Assembly: GCF_014287675.1 (NCBI RefSeq)
Contig: NZ_JACOPQ010000004.1
Span: forward strand, 1 to 64,000
Length of the DNA stretch: 64,000 bases
Reading direction: 5' to 3'
DNA from: Lawsonibacter faecis
Lineage (GTDB): Bacteria > Bacillota > Clostridia > Oscillospirales > Oscillospiraceae
Position 1 is the first letter of the stretch. Every line of letters begins with the position of its first letter. The translations under genes were made by a program, and so were the position numbers. This document shows, piece by piece, positions 1 through 8,710 of this stretch. The notes under the pieces are model-generated. The model worked only from the letters and a program-made list of their open reading frames with translations, had not been told where the DNA came from and did no database searches.

Positions 1-104
1 CCAGGAAGGCCGTCTCACGGAAGGCTTTCCGGTTCCGGGGCGAATCGGAGGACATAGCGCCCCGACGTCCCGAGGGACGTTCGGCAGGCCGAGGCGCGTG
101 GCTA

Positions 105-1298
105 TTATCTCTTTTTCCGGCTCTTCCCCTCCCGCTCAAGGGATTTCAACATTTCCACGGGGTTTTCCACCTGGGCGAGGAAAATCATCGCCGCTATCAC
201 ATAGGGCTTGAAGGACGCCTCCCGGTACAGGGGCGTGCGGTAGCGGTCGAAGACGCTGGCGGCCACCTCTCCCTGATTGCAGGACACGCCGGAGATATCG
301 GCGGGCAGGCAGTGCAGGTACAGCCCCCGCCCGCCGTTGGTGCGGGCCATGCGCTGCTCCGTGCACTCCCAGTCGGTGTGCCGGGCATTCTGGGCCAGCA
401 GCTCCTGCTCCAGCGCGGCGATGCCCGCGCTGTCCCCCGCGCCGTAGAACCCGGTGCGCTCCTCCATGGCGGCGAAGGGGGCCCAGCTCTTGGGGTAGAC
501 GATGTCCGCCCCCTCAAAGGCCGCGTCCATATCGTTCACAACGCTGAACCGTCCCCCGCTCTGCTCCGCATTGCGCCGGGCCAGCTCCGCCACCTCGGGC
601 ATGATCTCGTAGCCCTCCGGATGGGCCAGCACCACATCCATGCCGAAGCGGGTCATCAGTCCCACCACGCCCTGGGGCACGCTGAGGGGCTTGCCGTAGC
701 TGGGGGAGTAGGCCCAGGTCATGGCAATCCTCTTCCCCCGCAGCTTGTCCACGCCGCCGAAGTGGTGGACCAGGTGGAGGGCGTCTGCCATGCACTGGGT
801 GGGGTGGTCGATGTCGCACTGGAGGTTTACCAGCGTGGGCCTCTGCTCCAGGACGCCGTCGGCCTTCCCCCGGGCCACCGCATCGGAGACCTCCTGCATA
901 TAGGCATGTCCCCGGCCGATGTACATATCGTCCCGGATGCCGATGACGTCGGCCATGAAGGAGATCATGTTGGCGGTCTCGCGCACGGTCTCGCCGTGGG
1001 CGATCTGGCTCTTGCCCTCGTCCAGATCCTGGACCTCCAGGCCCAGCAGGTTGCAGGCGCTGGCGAAGGAGAAGCGTGTGCGGGTGGAGTTGTCCCGGAA
1101 GAGGGAGACGCCCAGCCCGGAGTCAAAAATCCGGGTGGAGATATTCCGCTCCCGCAGGTTGCGCAGGGCGTCCGCCACGGCGAAGACCCCGCCCAGCTCC
1201 TGCATGCTTTTGTCCCAGGTGAGGAGAAAATCCTGCCCGTACATCCCCCTCAGATCCAGCGTGCCGAGTTCTTTCAGAATCTCTTCAAACTTACTCAT
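105..1298 (-). CDS. ygeW: YgeW-type knotted carbamoyltransferase
   Basis: Aspartate/ornithine carbamoyltransferase superfamily protein of 397 aa, the usual YgeW length. The carbamoyl-phosphate loop STRTR is at about residues 71-75 and an HCLP motif lies near residue 330. YgeW proteins lack proven ornithine or aspartate activity and occur with ygfK, hyuA and selenium-dependent hydroxylase genes in anaerobic purine/urate catabolism loci; the true carbamoyl acceptor is unsettled. The start is placed at 1298 because AAGGGGGC lies just upstream; an in-frame ATG 13 codons earlier has no ribosome site. The gene is divergent from the regulator at 1504. Family is confident, substrate is not. Confidence 0.9.
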   Translation of the reverse strand: MSKFEEILKELGTLDLRGMYGQDFLLTWDKSMQELGGVFAVADALRNLRERNISTRIFDSGLGVSLFRDNSTRTRFSFASACNLLGLEVQDLDEGKSQIAHGETVRETANMISFMADVIGIRDDMYIGRGHAYMQEVSDAVARGKADGVLEQRPTLVNLQCDIDHPTQCMADALHLVHHFGGVDKLRGKRIAMTWAYSPSYGKPLSVPQGVVGLMTRFGMDVVLAHPEGYEIMPEVAELARRNAEQSGGRFSVVNDMDAAFEGADIVYPKSWAPFAAMEERTGFYGAGDSAGIAALEQELLAQNARHTDWECTEQRMARTNGGRGLYLHCLPADISGVSCNQGEVAASVFDRYRTPLYREASFKPYVIAAMIFLAQVENPVEMLKSLEREGKSRKKR

Positions 1299-1332
1299 GT
1301 AAAAAGCCCCCTTTTCATTCCGGTTTCGTATT

Positions 1333-1362
1333 ATCATATCGTCTCTTATCCGGTTGAATCAA
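1333..1362 (-). promoter_or_regulatory. Putative sigma-A promoter of ygeW
   Basis: On the minus strand TTGATT and TATGAT are separated by 18 nt, about 35 nt upstream of the ygeW start. Assigned by consensus match only. Confidence 0.45.
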
Positions 1363-1402
1363 CAGACATTTTGTAAACATTGGGACGCATTCCTTGATAA
1401 AT

Positions 1403-1419
1403 TTTTAGCACGCCTAAAA
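1403..1419. promoter_or_regulatory. Inverted repeat, possible operator in the divergent ygeW/regulator region
   Basis: TTTTAG and CTAAAA are perfect inverted arms separated by 5 nt, between the two divergent promoters. The adjacent YheO/DauR-type regulator is the obvious candidate binder. That link is inference. Confidence 0.35.
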
Positions 1420-1435
1420 CTTTTTTATTTTCTGC

Positions 1436-1463
1436 TTGCTTTCTCCCGCGCCTGTGCTATGAT
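1436..1463 (+). promoter_or_regulatory. Putative sigma-A promoter of the regulator-PLP enzyme operon
   Basis: TTGCTT, 16-nt spacer, TATGAT. It lies 41 nt upstream of the regulator start and just downstream of the inverted repeat at 1403-1419. Confidence 0.5.
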
Positions 1464-1503
1464 GGAGAAAAGAAACTCTCATCCCCGGAAAGGAGCCCTG
1501 CCC

Positions 1504-2160
1504 ATGTTGGATGAAGCGCGCCTCACCCTGCTCAAGCAGATGGCCCACGGTCTGGCCGCGGAGTTCGGCCCCTCCTGCGAGGTGGTGATTCACGACCTGA
1601 CGGTGGAAGATTTGGAGCACACGGTGGTCCATATTGAAAACGGCCAGGTGACGGGCCGCAGCCTGGGGGGCGGCCCGTCCCACGCGGTGCTGGACCTGCT
1701 GCGGGAGGGGGCCAAGGCCCCGGAGGACCATCTGGCCTACCTGACCCGCACCCCGGACGGAAAGATTTTAAAGTCCACCACCCTCTATATCGGCAATGCC
1801 GACGGCGTGCCCGAGGCGGTGTTCGCCATCAATTACGATATCTCCGCCCTCCTGACGGTGGAGACCGCCCTCAAGTCCCTCACCGGTCCCCGGGAGGAGT
1901 CCGGCCGGGAGCCGGAGCGGATCACCCGCAGCGTATCGGACCTGCTGGACGATCTGCTGGAGGAGTCGGTGGCCCTGGTGGGCAAGCCCGTTGCCCTCAT
2001 GGACCGTGAGGACAAGGTGCGGGCCGTCCGTTTCCTCTCCGACTCAGGCGCCCTGCTCATCACCAAGTCCGGCGATAAGATCGCAAACTATTTTGGGATC
2101 TCCAAGTATACACTGTACAGTTACTTAGATGACAATAAATCGAAGGAGGCAGTGCAATGA
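1504..2160 (+). CDS. YheO/DauR-type PAS-HTH transcriptional regulator
   Basis: 218-aa protein with a YheO-like PAS sensor domain (about residues 10-115, containing VVIHDL and an FAINYD strand) and a C-terminal DauR-like helix-turn-helix (about 185-215, KIANYFGISKYTLYSYLDD). DauR-type regulators often control amino-acid catabolic operons. The start at 1504 follows AAAGGAG; longer in-frame extensions cross the promoter. Its stop overlaps the next gene start (ATGA), so it is co-transcribed with the two PLP enzymes and probably governs them and divergent ygeW. The effector is unknown. Confidence 0.85.
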   Translation: MLDEARLTLLKQMAHGLAAEFGPSCEVVIHDLTVEDLEHTVVHIENGQVTGRSLGGGPSHAVLDLLREGAKAPEDHLAYLTRTPDGKILKSTTLYIGNADGVPEAVFAINYDISALLTVETALKSLTGPREESGREPERITRSVSDLLDDLLEESVALVGKPVALMDREDKVRAVRFLSDSGALLITKSGDKIANYFGISKYTLYSYLDDNKSKEAVQ

Positions 2161-3632
2161 TCGACCTGAGCGTGAACCGCGAAAATTTGGACCGAAACAT
2201 CAAGAAGGCCCGGGAGAACCATGTCGTCATCCCCACCTACCAGCAGATGAAGCACCCCGACACCATCCCCGGCAAGGTGCGCGACGCCCTGAAGGACGTG
2301 GGCCTGTGGGACGTGAACCCCCTGAACCTCTTCCGCGTCACCTGGAAGAACGAGGCCAAGGAGACCGGCGGGCTGTTTCAGGCCGTGCCCAACTACGTGG
2401 AGCTGCCCCCCTCCCTCACCGGCGTGCCCTGCCGGATCGTGGCCATGGTGGGCAAGTGGTTCCCCACCGGCTGCCATAAGGTGGGCGCCTCCTTCGGCTG
2501 CCTGGTGCCCCGTCTGGTCACCGGCCAGTTCGACGCCACCTACCACCGGGCGGTCTGGCCCTCCACCGGCAACTACTGCCGGGGCGGCGCGTTCAACTCC
2601 AAGCTGCTGGGCGTGAAGTCCGTCGCAATCCTGCCCCAGGGCATGAGCCGGGAGCGGTTCGACTGGCTGAAGACCATCGCCGGCGAGATCATCGCCACCC
2701 CCGGCTGCGAGTCCAACGTGAAGGAGATCTTCGACAAGACTCACGAGCTCTCCCAGGAGCCTGACTGCATGATCTTCAACCAGTTCGCCGAGATGGGAAA
2801 CCACCTCTGGCACTACCAGGTCACCGGTGACGCCATCGCCACCCTCTTCGAGGCCGTCAAGCGCCCGGGCGACAGCCTGGCGGGCGCCTGCTTCACCTCC
2901 GGCAGCGCCGGCACCATCGGCTGCGGCGACTACCTCAAGGAGCGCTACCCCGGCATGAAGCTGGGCGTGGGCGAGGCCCTCCAGTGCCCCACCATTCTGA
3001 ATAACGGCTTTGGCGACCACCGGATTGAGGGCATCGGCGACAAGCACATCCCCTGGATTCATAACGTCAAGAACACCGATATGGTCATCGCCATCGATGA
3101 CGAGGACTCCCAGCGTCTGCTCCGCCTCTTCAACGATCCCGCGGGCCTCCGATACCTCAAGGAGGAGGCCGGGGTGGACGACGAGACCATTGAAAAGCTC
3201 TCGTGGCTGGGCATCAGCGGCATCGCCAACGTCCTCTGCTGCATCAAGATGGCCAAGTACTACGAGTTCACCGCCCGGGACGTGGTGGCCACCGTCCTCA
3301 CCGACTCGGCCAGCATGTACGGCTCCCGCATCCAGGAGCTGGCGGACCAGTACGGCCCCTATTCGGATAAGGCCGCCGCCGTGGACCACAGCCTTCATAT
3401 ACTGGGCGTGCGCACCGACTCCATGGAGGAGCTGACCTATCAGGAGCGCAAGCGCATCCACAACCTGAAGTACTACACCTGGGTGGAGCAGCAGGGCAAG
3501 ACCGCCCAGGAGCTCAACGACCTCTGGTATGACGAGGACCGGACCTGGAAGGGCGTCCACAGCCAGGCCGACGCCCTCGACGAGCTGATCTGTGCCTTCA
3601 ACGAGGCCACCGGCGTGCTGAAAGCGCTGTAA
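2157..3632 (+). CDS. PLP-dependent fold-type II enzyme, unknown substrate
   Basis: 491-aa protein of the tryptophan-synthase-beta/cysteine-synthase superfamily. The probable PLP lysine is K108 in the motif TGCHKVGASFGC; a glycine-rich phosphate cup, TSGSAGTIGCGD, lies near residue 250. It is longer than typical cysteine synthases (about 310) or diaminopropionate ammonia-lyases (about 400), with an extended N-terminus and a C-terminal helical tail. It follows GGAGG and overlaps the regulator stop by 4 nt. In related ygeW loci this position holds ygeX (diaminopropionate ammonia-lyase), so a beta-elimination on a purine-derived diamino acid is conceivable. The reaction cannot be read from the sequence. 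Confidence 0.75.
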   Translation: MIDLSVNRENLDRNIKKARENHVVIPTYQQMKHPDTIPGKVRDALKDVGLWDVNPLNLFRVTWKNEAKETGGLFQAVPNYVELPPSLTGVPCRIVAMVGKWFPTGCHKVGASFGCLVPRLVTGQFDATYHRAVWPSTGNYCRGGAFNSKLLGVKSVAILPQGMSRERFDWLKTIAGEIIATPGCESNVKEIFDKTHELSQEPDCMIFNQFAEMGNHLWHYQVTGDAIATLFEAVKRPGDSLAGACFTSGSAGTIGCGDYLKERYPGMKLGVGEALQCPTILNNGFGDHRIEGIGDKHIPWIHNVKNTDMVIAIDDEDSQRLLRLFNDPAGLRYLKEEAGVDDETIEKLSWLGISGIANVLCCIKMAKYYEFTARDVVATVLTDSASMYGSRIQELADQYGPYSDKAAAVDHSLHILGVRTDSMEELTYQERKRIHNLKYYTWVEQQGKTAQELNDLWYDEDRTWKGVHSQADALDELICAFNEATGVLKAL

Positions 3633-3712
3633 AAACCGCGGCCCTTTTCCCGGCGCGCCGCGCGTTTCCCATCCCCTTCTCCCCGCATCACCCAAAAACG
3701 GAGGTTGAAAGC

Positions 3713-4951
3713 ATGAAAAACGTCCGCTGTGCCAAATGTACCAAGTGCGGCAGGGAGTACGAGGCTCTTCCCGGCATTACTACCTGCGCCTGCGGCGGCA
3801 TTTTGGACATTGAGTACCACTATGACTACATCAAATCCGTCTTTTCCCGGGAGAGCCTGGCCCGCTGCGGCGACTACTCCATGTGGCGCTACCGCCCCTT
3901 CCTCCCCGTGGAGCCGGATTCGCCCCCCACGCCCCTGCGGGTGGGCTGGTCCCCGCTCTACCGGGCGGACGCCCTGGCGCAGGCGCTCGGCCTTCACACC
4001 CTCTACATCAAGGACGACGGCCAGAATCCCACCGCCTCCCTCAAGGACCGGGCCTCCGCCATGGCGGTGGTCAAGGCCCGGGAGGCGGGGGCGGACACCA
4101 TCGCCTGCTCCTCCACCGGGAACGCCGCCTCCTCCCTGGCGGGCAACGCAGCGGCGGCGGGGTTCAAGACCTACATATTCGTCCCCTCCCGGGCGCCCAA
4201 GGGCAAGGTGGCCCAGCTCATGATCTTCGGGGCCACCGTCATCAGCGTGGACGGCTCCTATGAGGACACCTTCGAGCTCTCCAAGGCCGCCATCGACAGG
4301 TGGGGCTGGTACAACCGCAACGCCGCCATCAACCCCTACCTCTCCGAGGGCAAGAAGACGGTGACGCTGGAGATTATGGAGCAGCTCCACTGGCAGGTGC
4401 CCGACTATATCGCCCTCTCCGTGGGCGACGGCTGCACCATCGCCGGGGCCTGGAAGGGCCTCAAGGACCTCTACGCCGCAGGATTTATCGACCGTCTCCC
4501 CAAATTGATCTCCGTCCAGGCCGAGGGCTGCTGCCCCCTGAACCGCGCAATCGCCACCGGAGAGCCCTGGACCCCCATGGAGGAGAACACCCTGGCCGAC
4601 TCCATCGCCGTGGGCGTTCCCCGGAACGCGGACAAGGCCCTGGCCGCCATCCGGGAATCCCAGGGCGTGGTGGTGAACGTCTCCGACGAGGAAATTCTGG
4701 CCGCCATGCGGCTGCTGGGCCGCACCTGCGGCGTCTTCGGTGAGCCCGCCGGAGTCACCGGTACCGCCGGAGTCAGGAAGGCTCTGGAGCTGAGCCTCAT
4801 CGACCCGGACTCCTCCGTGGTCAGCGTGGTCACGGGCAACGGCCTAAAGGACACCGCCAACGGCATACGGGCCGCGGGCGAGCCGATGCTGGTGAAGCCG
4901 GAAATGGGCGCTCTGCTCTCCGCCTTCGGCGCGCGGGATATCCGCCCCTGA
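3713..4951 (+). CDS. Threonine synthase-like PLP enzyme with N-terminal zinc-ribbon
   Basis: 412-aa fold-type II PLP enzyme resembling threonine synthase. It has a Cys-rich knuckle (C6, C9, C12, C25, C27), the PLP lysine K111 in TASLKDRAS, an SSTGNAASSLAG motif near residue 131 and TGNGLKD near the C-terminus. It starts 80 nt after the previous PLP enzyme, behind GGAGGTTGAAAGC. No homoserine kinase or dehydrogenase gene is nearby, and the locus is catabolic, so either real threonine synthase or a recruited lyase/synthase is possible. Family is confident; role is open. Confidence 0.8.
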   Translation: MKNVRCAKCTKCGREYEALPGITTCACGGILDIEYHYDYIKSVFSRESLARCGDYSMWRYRPFLPVEPDSPPTPLRVGWSPLYRADALAQALGLHTLYIKDDGQNPTASLKDRASAMAVVKAREAGADTIACSSTGNAASSLAGNAAAAGFKTYIFVPSRAPKGKVAQLMIFGATVISVDGSYEDTFELSKAAIDRWGWYNRNAAINPYLSEGKKTVTLEIMEQLHWQVPDYIALSVGDGCTIAGAWKGLKDLYAAGFIDRLPKLISVQAEGCCPLNRAIATGEPWTPMEENTLADSIAVGVPRNADKALAAIRESQGVVVNVSDEEILAAMRLLGRTCGVFGEPAGVTGTAGVRKALELSLIDPDSSVVSVVTGNGLKDTANGIRAAGEPMLVKPEMGALLSAFGARDIRP

Positions 4952-5053
4952 CCGGGCAGAGCACGGAGCCTCCACCCCCGCAAGGCTCCATTCAGCCTCT
5001 CACCGCCGCAGGACTTGAACCTTTGGTTTCCACAAAAAGCCGCGTCAACGGCC

Positions 5054-5090
5054 CGGCCCGGTGTCTGTGCATCGGACCGGGCCGTTTTTT
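5054..5090 (+). terminator. Intrinsic terminator after the PLP enzyme operon
   Basis: CGGCCCGGT pairs with ACCGGGCCG and is followed by TTTTTT. Confidence 0.75.
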
Positions 5091-5150
5091 CTGCGCATGT
5101 TCCCCGCGCCCTGTCCCGCCCGCGGCGCGCTGTCCGCCCCCATCATGCGC

Positions 5151-5190
5151 AGGAACCCCGGCGGTCCGATGGACCGCCGGGGTTCCTGCG
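5151..5190. other. Long perfect hairpin downstream of the ABC permease gene
   Basis: Arms CAGGAACCCCGGCGGTCC and GGACCGCCGGGGTTCCTG enclose a GAT loop. Neither strand has a long T tract, so it may be a 3' processing or stability hairpin for the minus-strand operon rather than a classical terminator. Confidence 0.5.
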
Positions 5191-5205
5191 TTATTTCAAG
5201 TATCT

Positions 5206-7209
5206 TTAAGGCGTCCGGGGCGCAGCCTCAGCCGGAAGGGCTTCGTCCGCGGCCCGGATTACCCACTCCTCCGCCTCCCCCGCGGCATTCGTCTCCGCTC
5301 TGGTCTCGTACTCGCTCACATCCTGGTCATGGGTGACCAGGATGTGAGCGTCGTCGATGAGGCCCAGCTCCGTGAGGCACCTGAGGGTCTCGGTGGCCGT
5401 GGTCTGGAGGGAGATCTCCACCCGGCCGTCCCAGCTGCGGTCATAGGGCTTCCCATCCTCGTCCAGCACGGTGGAGGACCGGTAGAAGATAAGCCGCAGA
5501 TTGGCGGTGTAGCAGGTGCTGCGCCGCTCCGCGTCCTCAAAGAGGAACCGCTTTCCGATCCGCCCGGCGGCCAGGTCGGCCTTCACCGCGGCCAGCAGGG
5601 CCTCCCGGTCCGCCTCAGTGTCGGCGATCACGCTGTTATAGGTGGCGGTGGCGGTGTCAAACACGCGGTCGATGCTCACCTCCACCAGCTCCGCGTCCCC
5701 GGGGATTTTGTTAAAATACTGTCCCTCCACCAGGTCCCACCGGCCGGCCAGGGCGGCAATCTGGGCGGTGATGGACTCCGGGTCGCTGAGGTCTGCGAGA
5801 TAGAGGGGCAGCTCGTACCGCCGCGAGAGGGAGGTGCCGTCGGCCATCTCGTAGTAGAGATAGAGCCGTTCCTGGTTGTACTCCCCGTACTCGTAATTGT
5901 TTAAGCCGCTGATGAGCCCCTCCTGCAGCTCCCGGCGTTCCCGGGCGATGGTGCTGTGGAGGTCCAGAACGGCCTGGATGTCCTCGGGGTCGGTGAGGTA
6001 AAAGCTGGCGTTGGAGGCGTCGTCGCTGGGCCAGGTGTTGAGGCCGCTCACCTGCACCGCCGCCACCCGGTCGGCGCTGGGGGCCCGGTTGAAGCCCAGC
6101 AGGTCGAAATCCATGACGCAGCAGGCGCCCACCAGCACCAGGCAGAGGGCCAGGCCGCCCTTCCAGCTCTTCGCAAATACCCTGAAGCTCTTGCGCAGCA
6201 GCATCTCGGAGGCAAAGTAGCCGATGAGGCCGCTCAGGAGGATGAGGCACAGCATGGGCCAGATTCCACCGGGAAGCACGCCGCCGAAAAGGAAATAGAG
6301 AAACTGCCCCAGGGTCACGGCCACGCAGAAGGCCACGCCGTACTTAAAGACCGGCCGCACCCACCGCACGGACACCACGTCCCCCGCGGTCTCCAGGCTC
6401 CTGCGCCGGTAGACCGCCAGGGCGGCGCCCGCCAGGACCAGTCCCACAAGGGCGTAGAGCAGGATGATATGAAGCCCATACAGGCGGTAGCCGCCCCCGC
6501 CCGTCACCGCCACCTCCCCCGCCCGGTAAAAAACCAGGGCGGGAGTAAGCCAGTAGGCCGCCCGCTCCATGATGTAGGACCCGTAGTAGCCGTAGACAAA
6601 CTGCTGCAGCAGTTGATTGAGCAGCAGATAGAGTCCCCCGGCCAGGAAGTTAAGAACGCCGTAGAACACCGGCAGAGCCAGGATGTTTCCGGTAAACATG
6701 GCGCAGAAGACGGCGAAGGAGTAGAAGAAGAGCACGAAGCAGACCTGGCTCAGCAGCCACTGGATCAGTGCGCCCACGGGTACCGCCCCCAGGAGGGCGC
6801 TGACACCCAGGGTCAGCAGGAAAACCACGACCTGGGGCACCACCATGAAGGCCAATCCCGAGACGTAGTTGGTAAGGAAAAGCCCCTCCCGCCGGATGGG
6901 CAGCGCATGCATCAGCCCCACGCTGCGGGGATTGTAGAGGTAGGAGAAGACCGCCATGGCGGCGAGGATGGAGAAGACCGCCGCCAGCACCAGCCCGATG
7001 GGGCAGGCCATAACAAGAATGGACTCCGACAGGTAAGATACCGTGGGTGGCCTCCGGTTCAGCCCGTCGGTGAGCAGCAGCAGGGGCATCAGCAGCAGCG
7101 CGGCGCCGTAGGCCCCCCAGATGGGCCAGAAGCGCGTGGCGTTCTTCCTGAGCAGCGCCGCGTTCCACCAGGGATTGGGCGCTTTAGAGCACGATGTCCC
7201 GGACTGCAT
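5206..7209 (-). CDS. Multi-spanning ABC transporter permease
   Basis: 667-aa integral membrane protein with hydrophobic helices in its N-terminal half, a helix near the middle (GLALCLVLVGACC) and a long C-terminal soluble domain from about residue 380. The start at 7209 is chosen because GGGAGGTGAAGACT precedes it; it overlaps the 3' end of the ATPase gene by 26 nt. It forms an operon with the ATPase and a YtrA-type GntR repressor, the usual layout of envelope-stress or antibiotic-response ABC systems in Firmicutes. Substrate unknown. Confidence 0.75.
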   Translation of the reverse strand: MQSGTSCSKAPNPWWNAALLRKNATRFWPIWGAYGAALLLMPLLLLTDGLNRRPPTVSYLSESILVMACPIGLVLAAVFSILAAMAVFSYLYNPRSVGLMHALPIRREGLFLTNYVSGLAFMVVPQVVVFLLTLGVSALLGAVPVGALIQWLLSQVCFVLFFYSFAVFCAMFTGNILALPVFYGVLNFLAGGLYLLLNQLLQQFVYGYYGSYIMERAAYWLTPALVFYRAGEVAVTGGGGYRLYGLHIILLYALVGLVLAGAALAVYRRRSLETAGDVVSVRWVRPVFKYGVAFCVAVTLGQFLYFLFGGVLPGGIWPMLCLILLSGLIGYFASEMLLRKSFRVFAKSWKGGLALCLVLVGACCVMDFDLLGFNRAPSADRVAAVQVSGLNTWPSDDASNASFYLTDPEDIQAVLDLHSTIARERRELQEGLISGLNNYEYGEYNQERLYLYYEMADGTSLSRRYELPLYLADLSDPESITAQIAALAGRWDLVEGQYFNKIPGDAELVEVSIDRVFDTATATYNSVIADTEADREALLAAVKADLAAGRIGKRFLFEDAERRSTCYTANLRLIFYRSSTVLDEDGKPYDRSWDGRVEISLQTTATETLRCLTELGLIDDAHILVTHDQDVSEYETRAETNAAGEAEEWVIRAADEALPAEAAPRTP

Positions 7210-8086
7210 AGTCTTCACCTCCCAGCTCATAAATAAAGATCTCCTCCAGCGTGAGGGGCAGGGCCTCCATCAGGATGGGCGCGTAGACCGCCAGCCGGTT
7301 GGTGACCTCCACGGCGGATCCGCGTATAATAAGCGTGTGAATGCGTCCCACCTGGGAAATATTGAGGACCTCCATATCGTCCGGAAGAGGCGGCAGAACC
7401 TTCTCCTGGAAGACGATCTGCATCTTCACCAGATTCTCCTGGAGATCGGAGAGGCTGCGCTCCACGAGCACTTTACCGTGGTTAAGGATGCCCACATGGT
7501 CGCACACGTCCTCCAGCTCCCGCAGATTGTGGGAGGACACCAGCACCGTGGTGCCGTGCTCCGCCACGTCCCCCATTAAAAGGCCCCATACCTGCCGCCG
7601 CATCACCGGGTCCAGGCCGTCCACCGGCTCGTCGAGCACCAGGATATCAGGCCGGCAGCACAGGGCCAGCCAGAAGGCGGCCTGCTTCTGCATCCCCTTG
7701 GAGAGGCGGCGGATGGACTGCTTCTCGTCCACGGTGGTGAACACATCCCGCAGCGCTGCGTACCGGGCGGCGTCGAACCTGGGGTAGAAGCCCCGGTAGA
7801 ACCCCGCCATATCCTTGGTGGAGGCGGAGAGGAAGTAGTAAAACTCGTCGGGGATGGAGGCGATGCGGGCCTTGACGGCGGCGTTTTCATACACCCGCTC
7901 GCCGTCCACCAGCACATCGCCGCCGTCCTGCCGCCACACGCCGGTGATGTGGCGCAGCACGGTGGACTTGCCCGCGCCGTTGGGCCCCACAAGGCCGTAG
8001 ATGGCGCCGTCGGGGACGGTCATATTCAGCCCGTCCAGGGCCTTGAAGCCGTCGAAGCTCTTGACCAAATCCAGGACCTGTATCAT
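7184..8086 (-). CDS. ABC transporter ATP-binding protein
   Basis: 300-aa ATPase. Walker A GPNGAGKS is at about 34-41, a signature-like RLSKGMQKQ region is near 140, and Walker B ILVLDEPVDGLDP is near 155, followed by the switch histidine in SSHNLRELED. A C-terminal extension is typical of YtrB/EcsA-like ATPases. It starts inside the stop of the GntR gene (ATGA) and overlaps the permease, so the three genes are translationally coupled. Confidence 0.88.
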   Translation of the reverse strand: MIQVLDLVKSFDGFKALDGLNMTVPDGAIYGLVGPNGAGKSTVLRHITGVWRQDGGDVLVDGERVYENAAVKARIASIPDEFYYFLSASTKDMAGFYRGFYPRFDAARYAALRDVFTTVDEKQSIRRLSKGMQKQAAFWLALCCRPDILVLDEPVDGLDPVMRRQVWGLLMGDVAEHGTTVLVSSHNLRELEDVCDHVGILNHGKVLVERSLSDLQENLVKMQIVFQEKVLPPLPDDMEVLNISQVGRIHTLIIRGSAVEVTNRLAVYAPILMEALPLTLEEIFIYELGGEDYAVRDIVL

Positions 8087-8478
8087 GGGCGCACCTCCTG
8101 CTGAATTCCCGCCACCGGAGCAATCCGGGCCCGGCGCAGCCGCTGGGCCAGCTCGTCGGGTGTGAGCCCCAGGAACAGAAGCTCCGCCGCGGAATCGTCA
8201 AACTGCTTCAAAAGCCGCTCCCGGCGGTCCCGGTTCACGTCGGTCTGGGGCGCGGCAAAGGACCCCTTCCCCTGCACGGAGTAGAGATACCCCTCCTGCT
8301 CCAGGGACTCATAGGCCCGCTGAATGGTGTTGGGATTGATGGCCAGATTGGACGCCAGCGCCCGCACCGACGGCAGCTTGTCGCCGGCCTGGAGCGCTCC
8401 GGTGACCACCAGATGGCGCAGGCCGTCCTTTACCTGCTCGTAGATGGGGCGCGCGTCCCTGTAGTTGAGAGAGATCAT
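8083..8478 (-). CDS. GntR family (YtrA-type) transcriptional repressor
   Basis: 131-aa regulator with an N-terminal GntR winged helix (YEQVKDGLRHLV ... LPSVRALASNLAINPNTIQRAYESLE) and a short helical tail without a ligand-binding domain, as in the YtrA subfamily. AAAGGGG lies upstream of the ATG at 8478. First gene of the GntR-ATPase-permease operon, so probably autoregulatory. Confidence 0.88.
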   Translation of the reverse strand: MISLNYRDARPIYEQVKDGLRHLVVTGALQAGDKLPSVRALASNLAINPNTIQRAYESLEQEGYLYSVQGKGSFAAPQTDVNRDRRERLLKQFDDSAAELLFLGLTPDELAQRLRRARIAPVAGIQQEVRP

Positions 8479-8530
8479 GGGGCTTCCCCTTTCCCGTCCC
8501 GGCAACTGTATGAGTCCGGGTAGTACAGTC

Positions 8531-8555
8531 AGTATACACATCTTCCAGCCTGGAA
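8531..8555 (-). promoter_or_regulatory. Putative promoter -10 and palindromic operator of the GntR operon
   Basis: On the minus strand TATACT lies about 53 nt upstream of the gntR start. Immediately upstream of it sits the perfect palindrome TTCCAG-C-CTGGAA (8543-8555), placed where a repressor would block polymerase. The -35 is poor. Operator function is inferred. Confidence 0.4.
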
Positions 8556-8600
8556 TCTTTAAGAATTTATGATGATTTATTGACAGTTTGCTTTTTAGAC

Positions 8601-8629
8601 ATGACAAACCCAAAACCGTGATATATAAT
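8601..8629 (+). promoter_or_regulatory. Putative sigma-A promoter of the HD-domain gene
   Basis: ATGACA, 17-nt spacer, TATAAT. It drives an ~80-nt leader before the HD gene. Confidence 0.6.
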
Positions 8630-8647
8630 GGCCTCATAAAAATAAAG

Positions 8648-8692
8648 CCAGGGGCGCAACGGGGCGGGCTGCTATCCCCGCCGGTACGCCCT
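8648..8692 (+). promoter_or_regulatory. Structured 5' leader of the HD-domain gene
   Basis: Two nested stems, CAGGGGCG/CGCCCTG outside and GGGGCGG/CCCCGCC inside, are separated by a symmetric internal loop (CAAC opposite GGTA) and capped by GCTGCTAT. The structure ends about 8 nt before the AAAGGTGA ribosome site. It does not match a riboswitch class I can name. Confidence 0.4.
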
Positions 8693-8710
8693 GAGAAAGG
8701 TGAACTGTCC

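Noticed and set aside
1..104. Partial minus-strand ORF running off the left edge (from about position 55).
   Set aside because: Only 18 codons with no ribosome site; the small hairpin at 62-84 lacks a T tract, so no feature can be supported.
2121..3695. 524-codon open frame on the minus strand.
   Set aside because: Antisense shadow of the PLP enzyme gene, with the same GC-driven composition.
5005..5045. tRNA-like T-arm on the minus strand (GGTTCAAGTCC).
   Set aside because: Only two or three base pairs can form in the T stem and no anticodon or acceptor arm is found; chance match.
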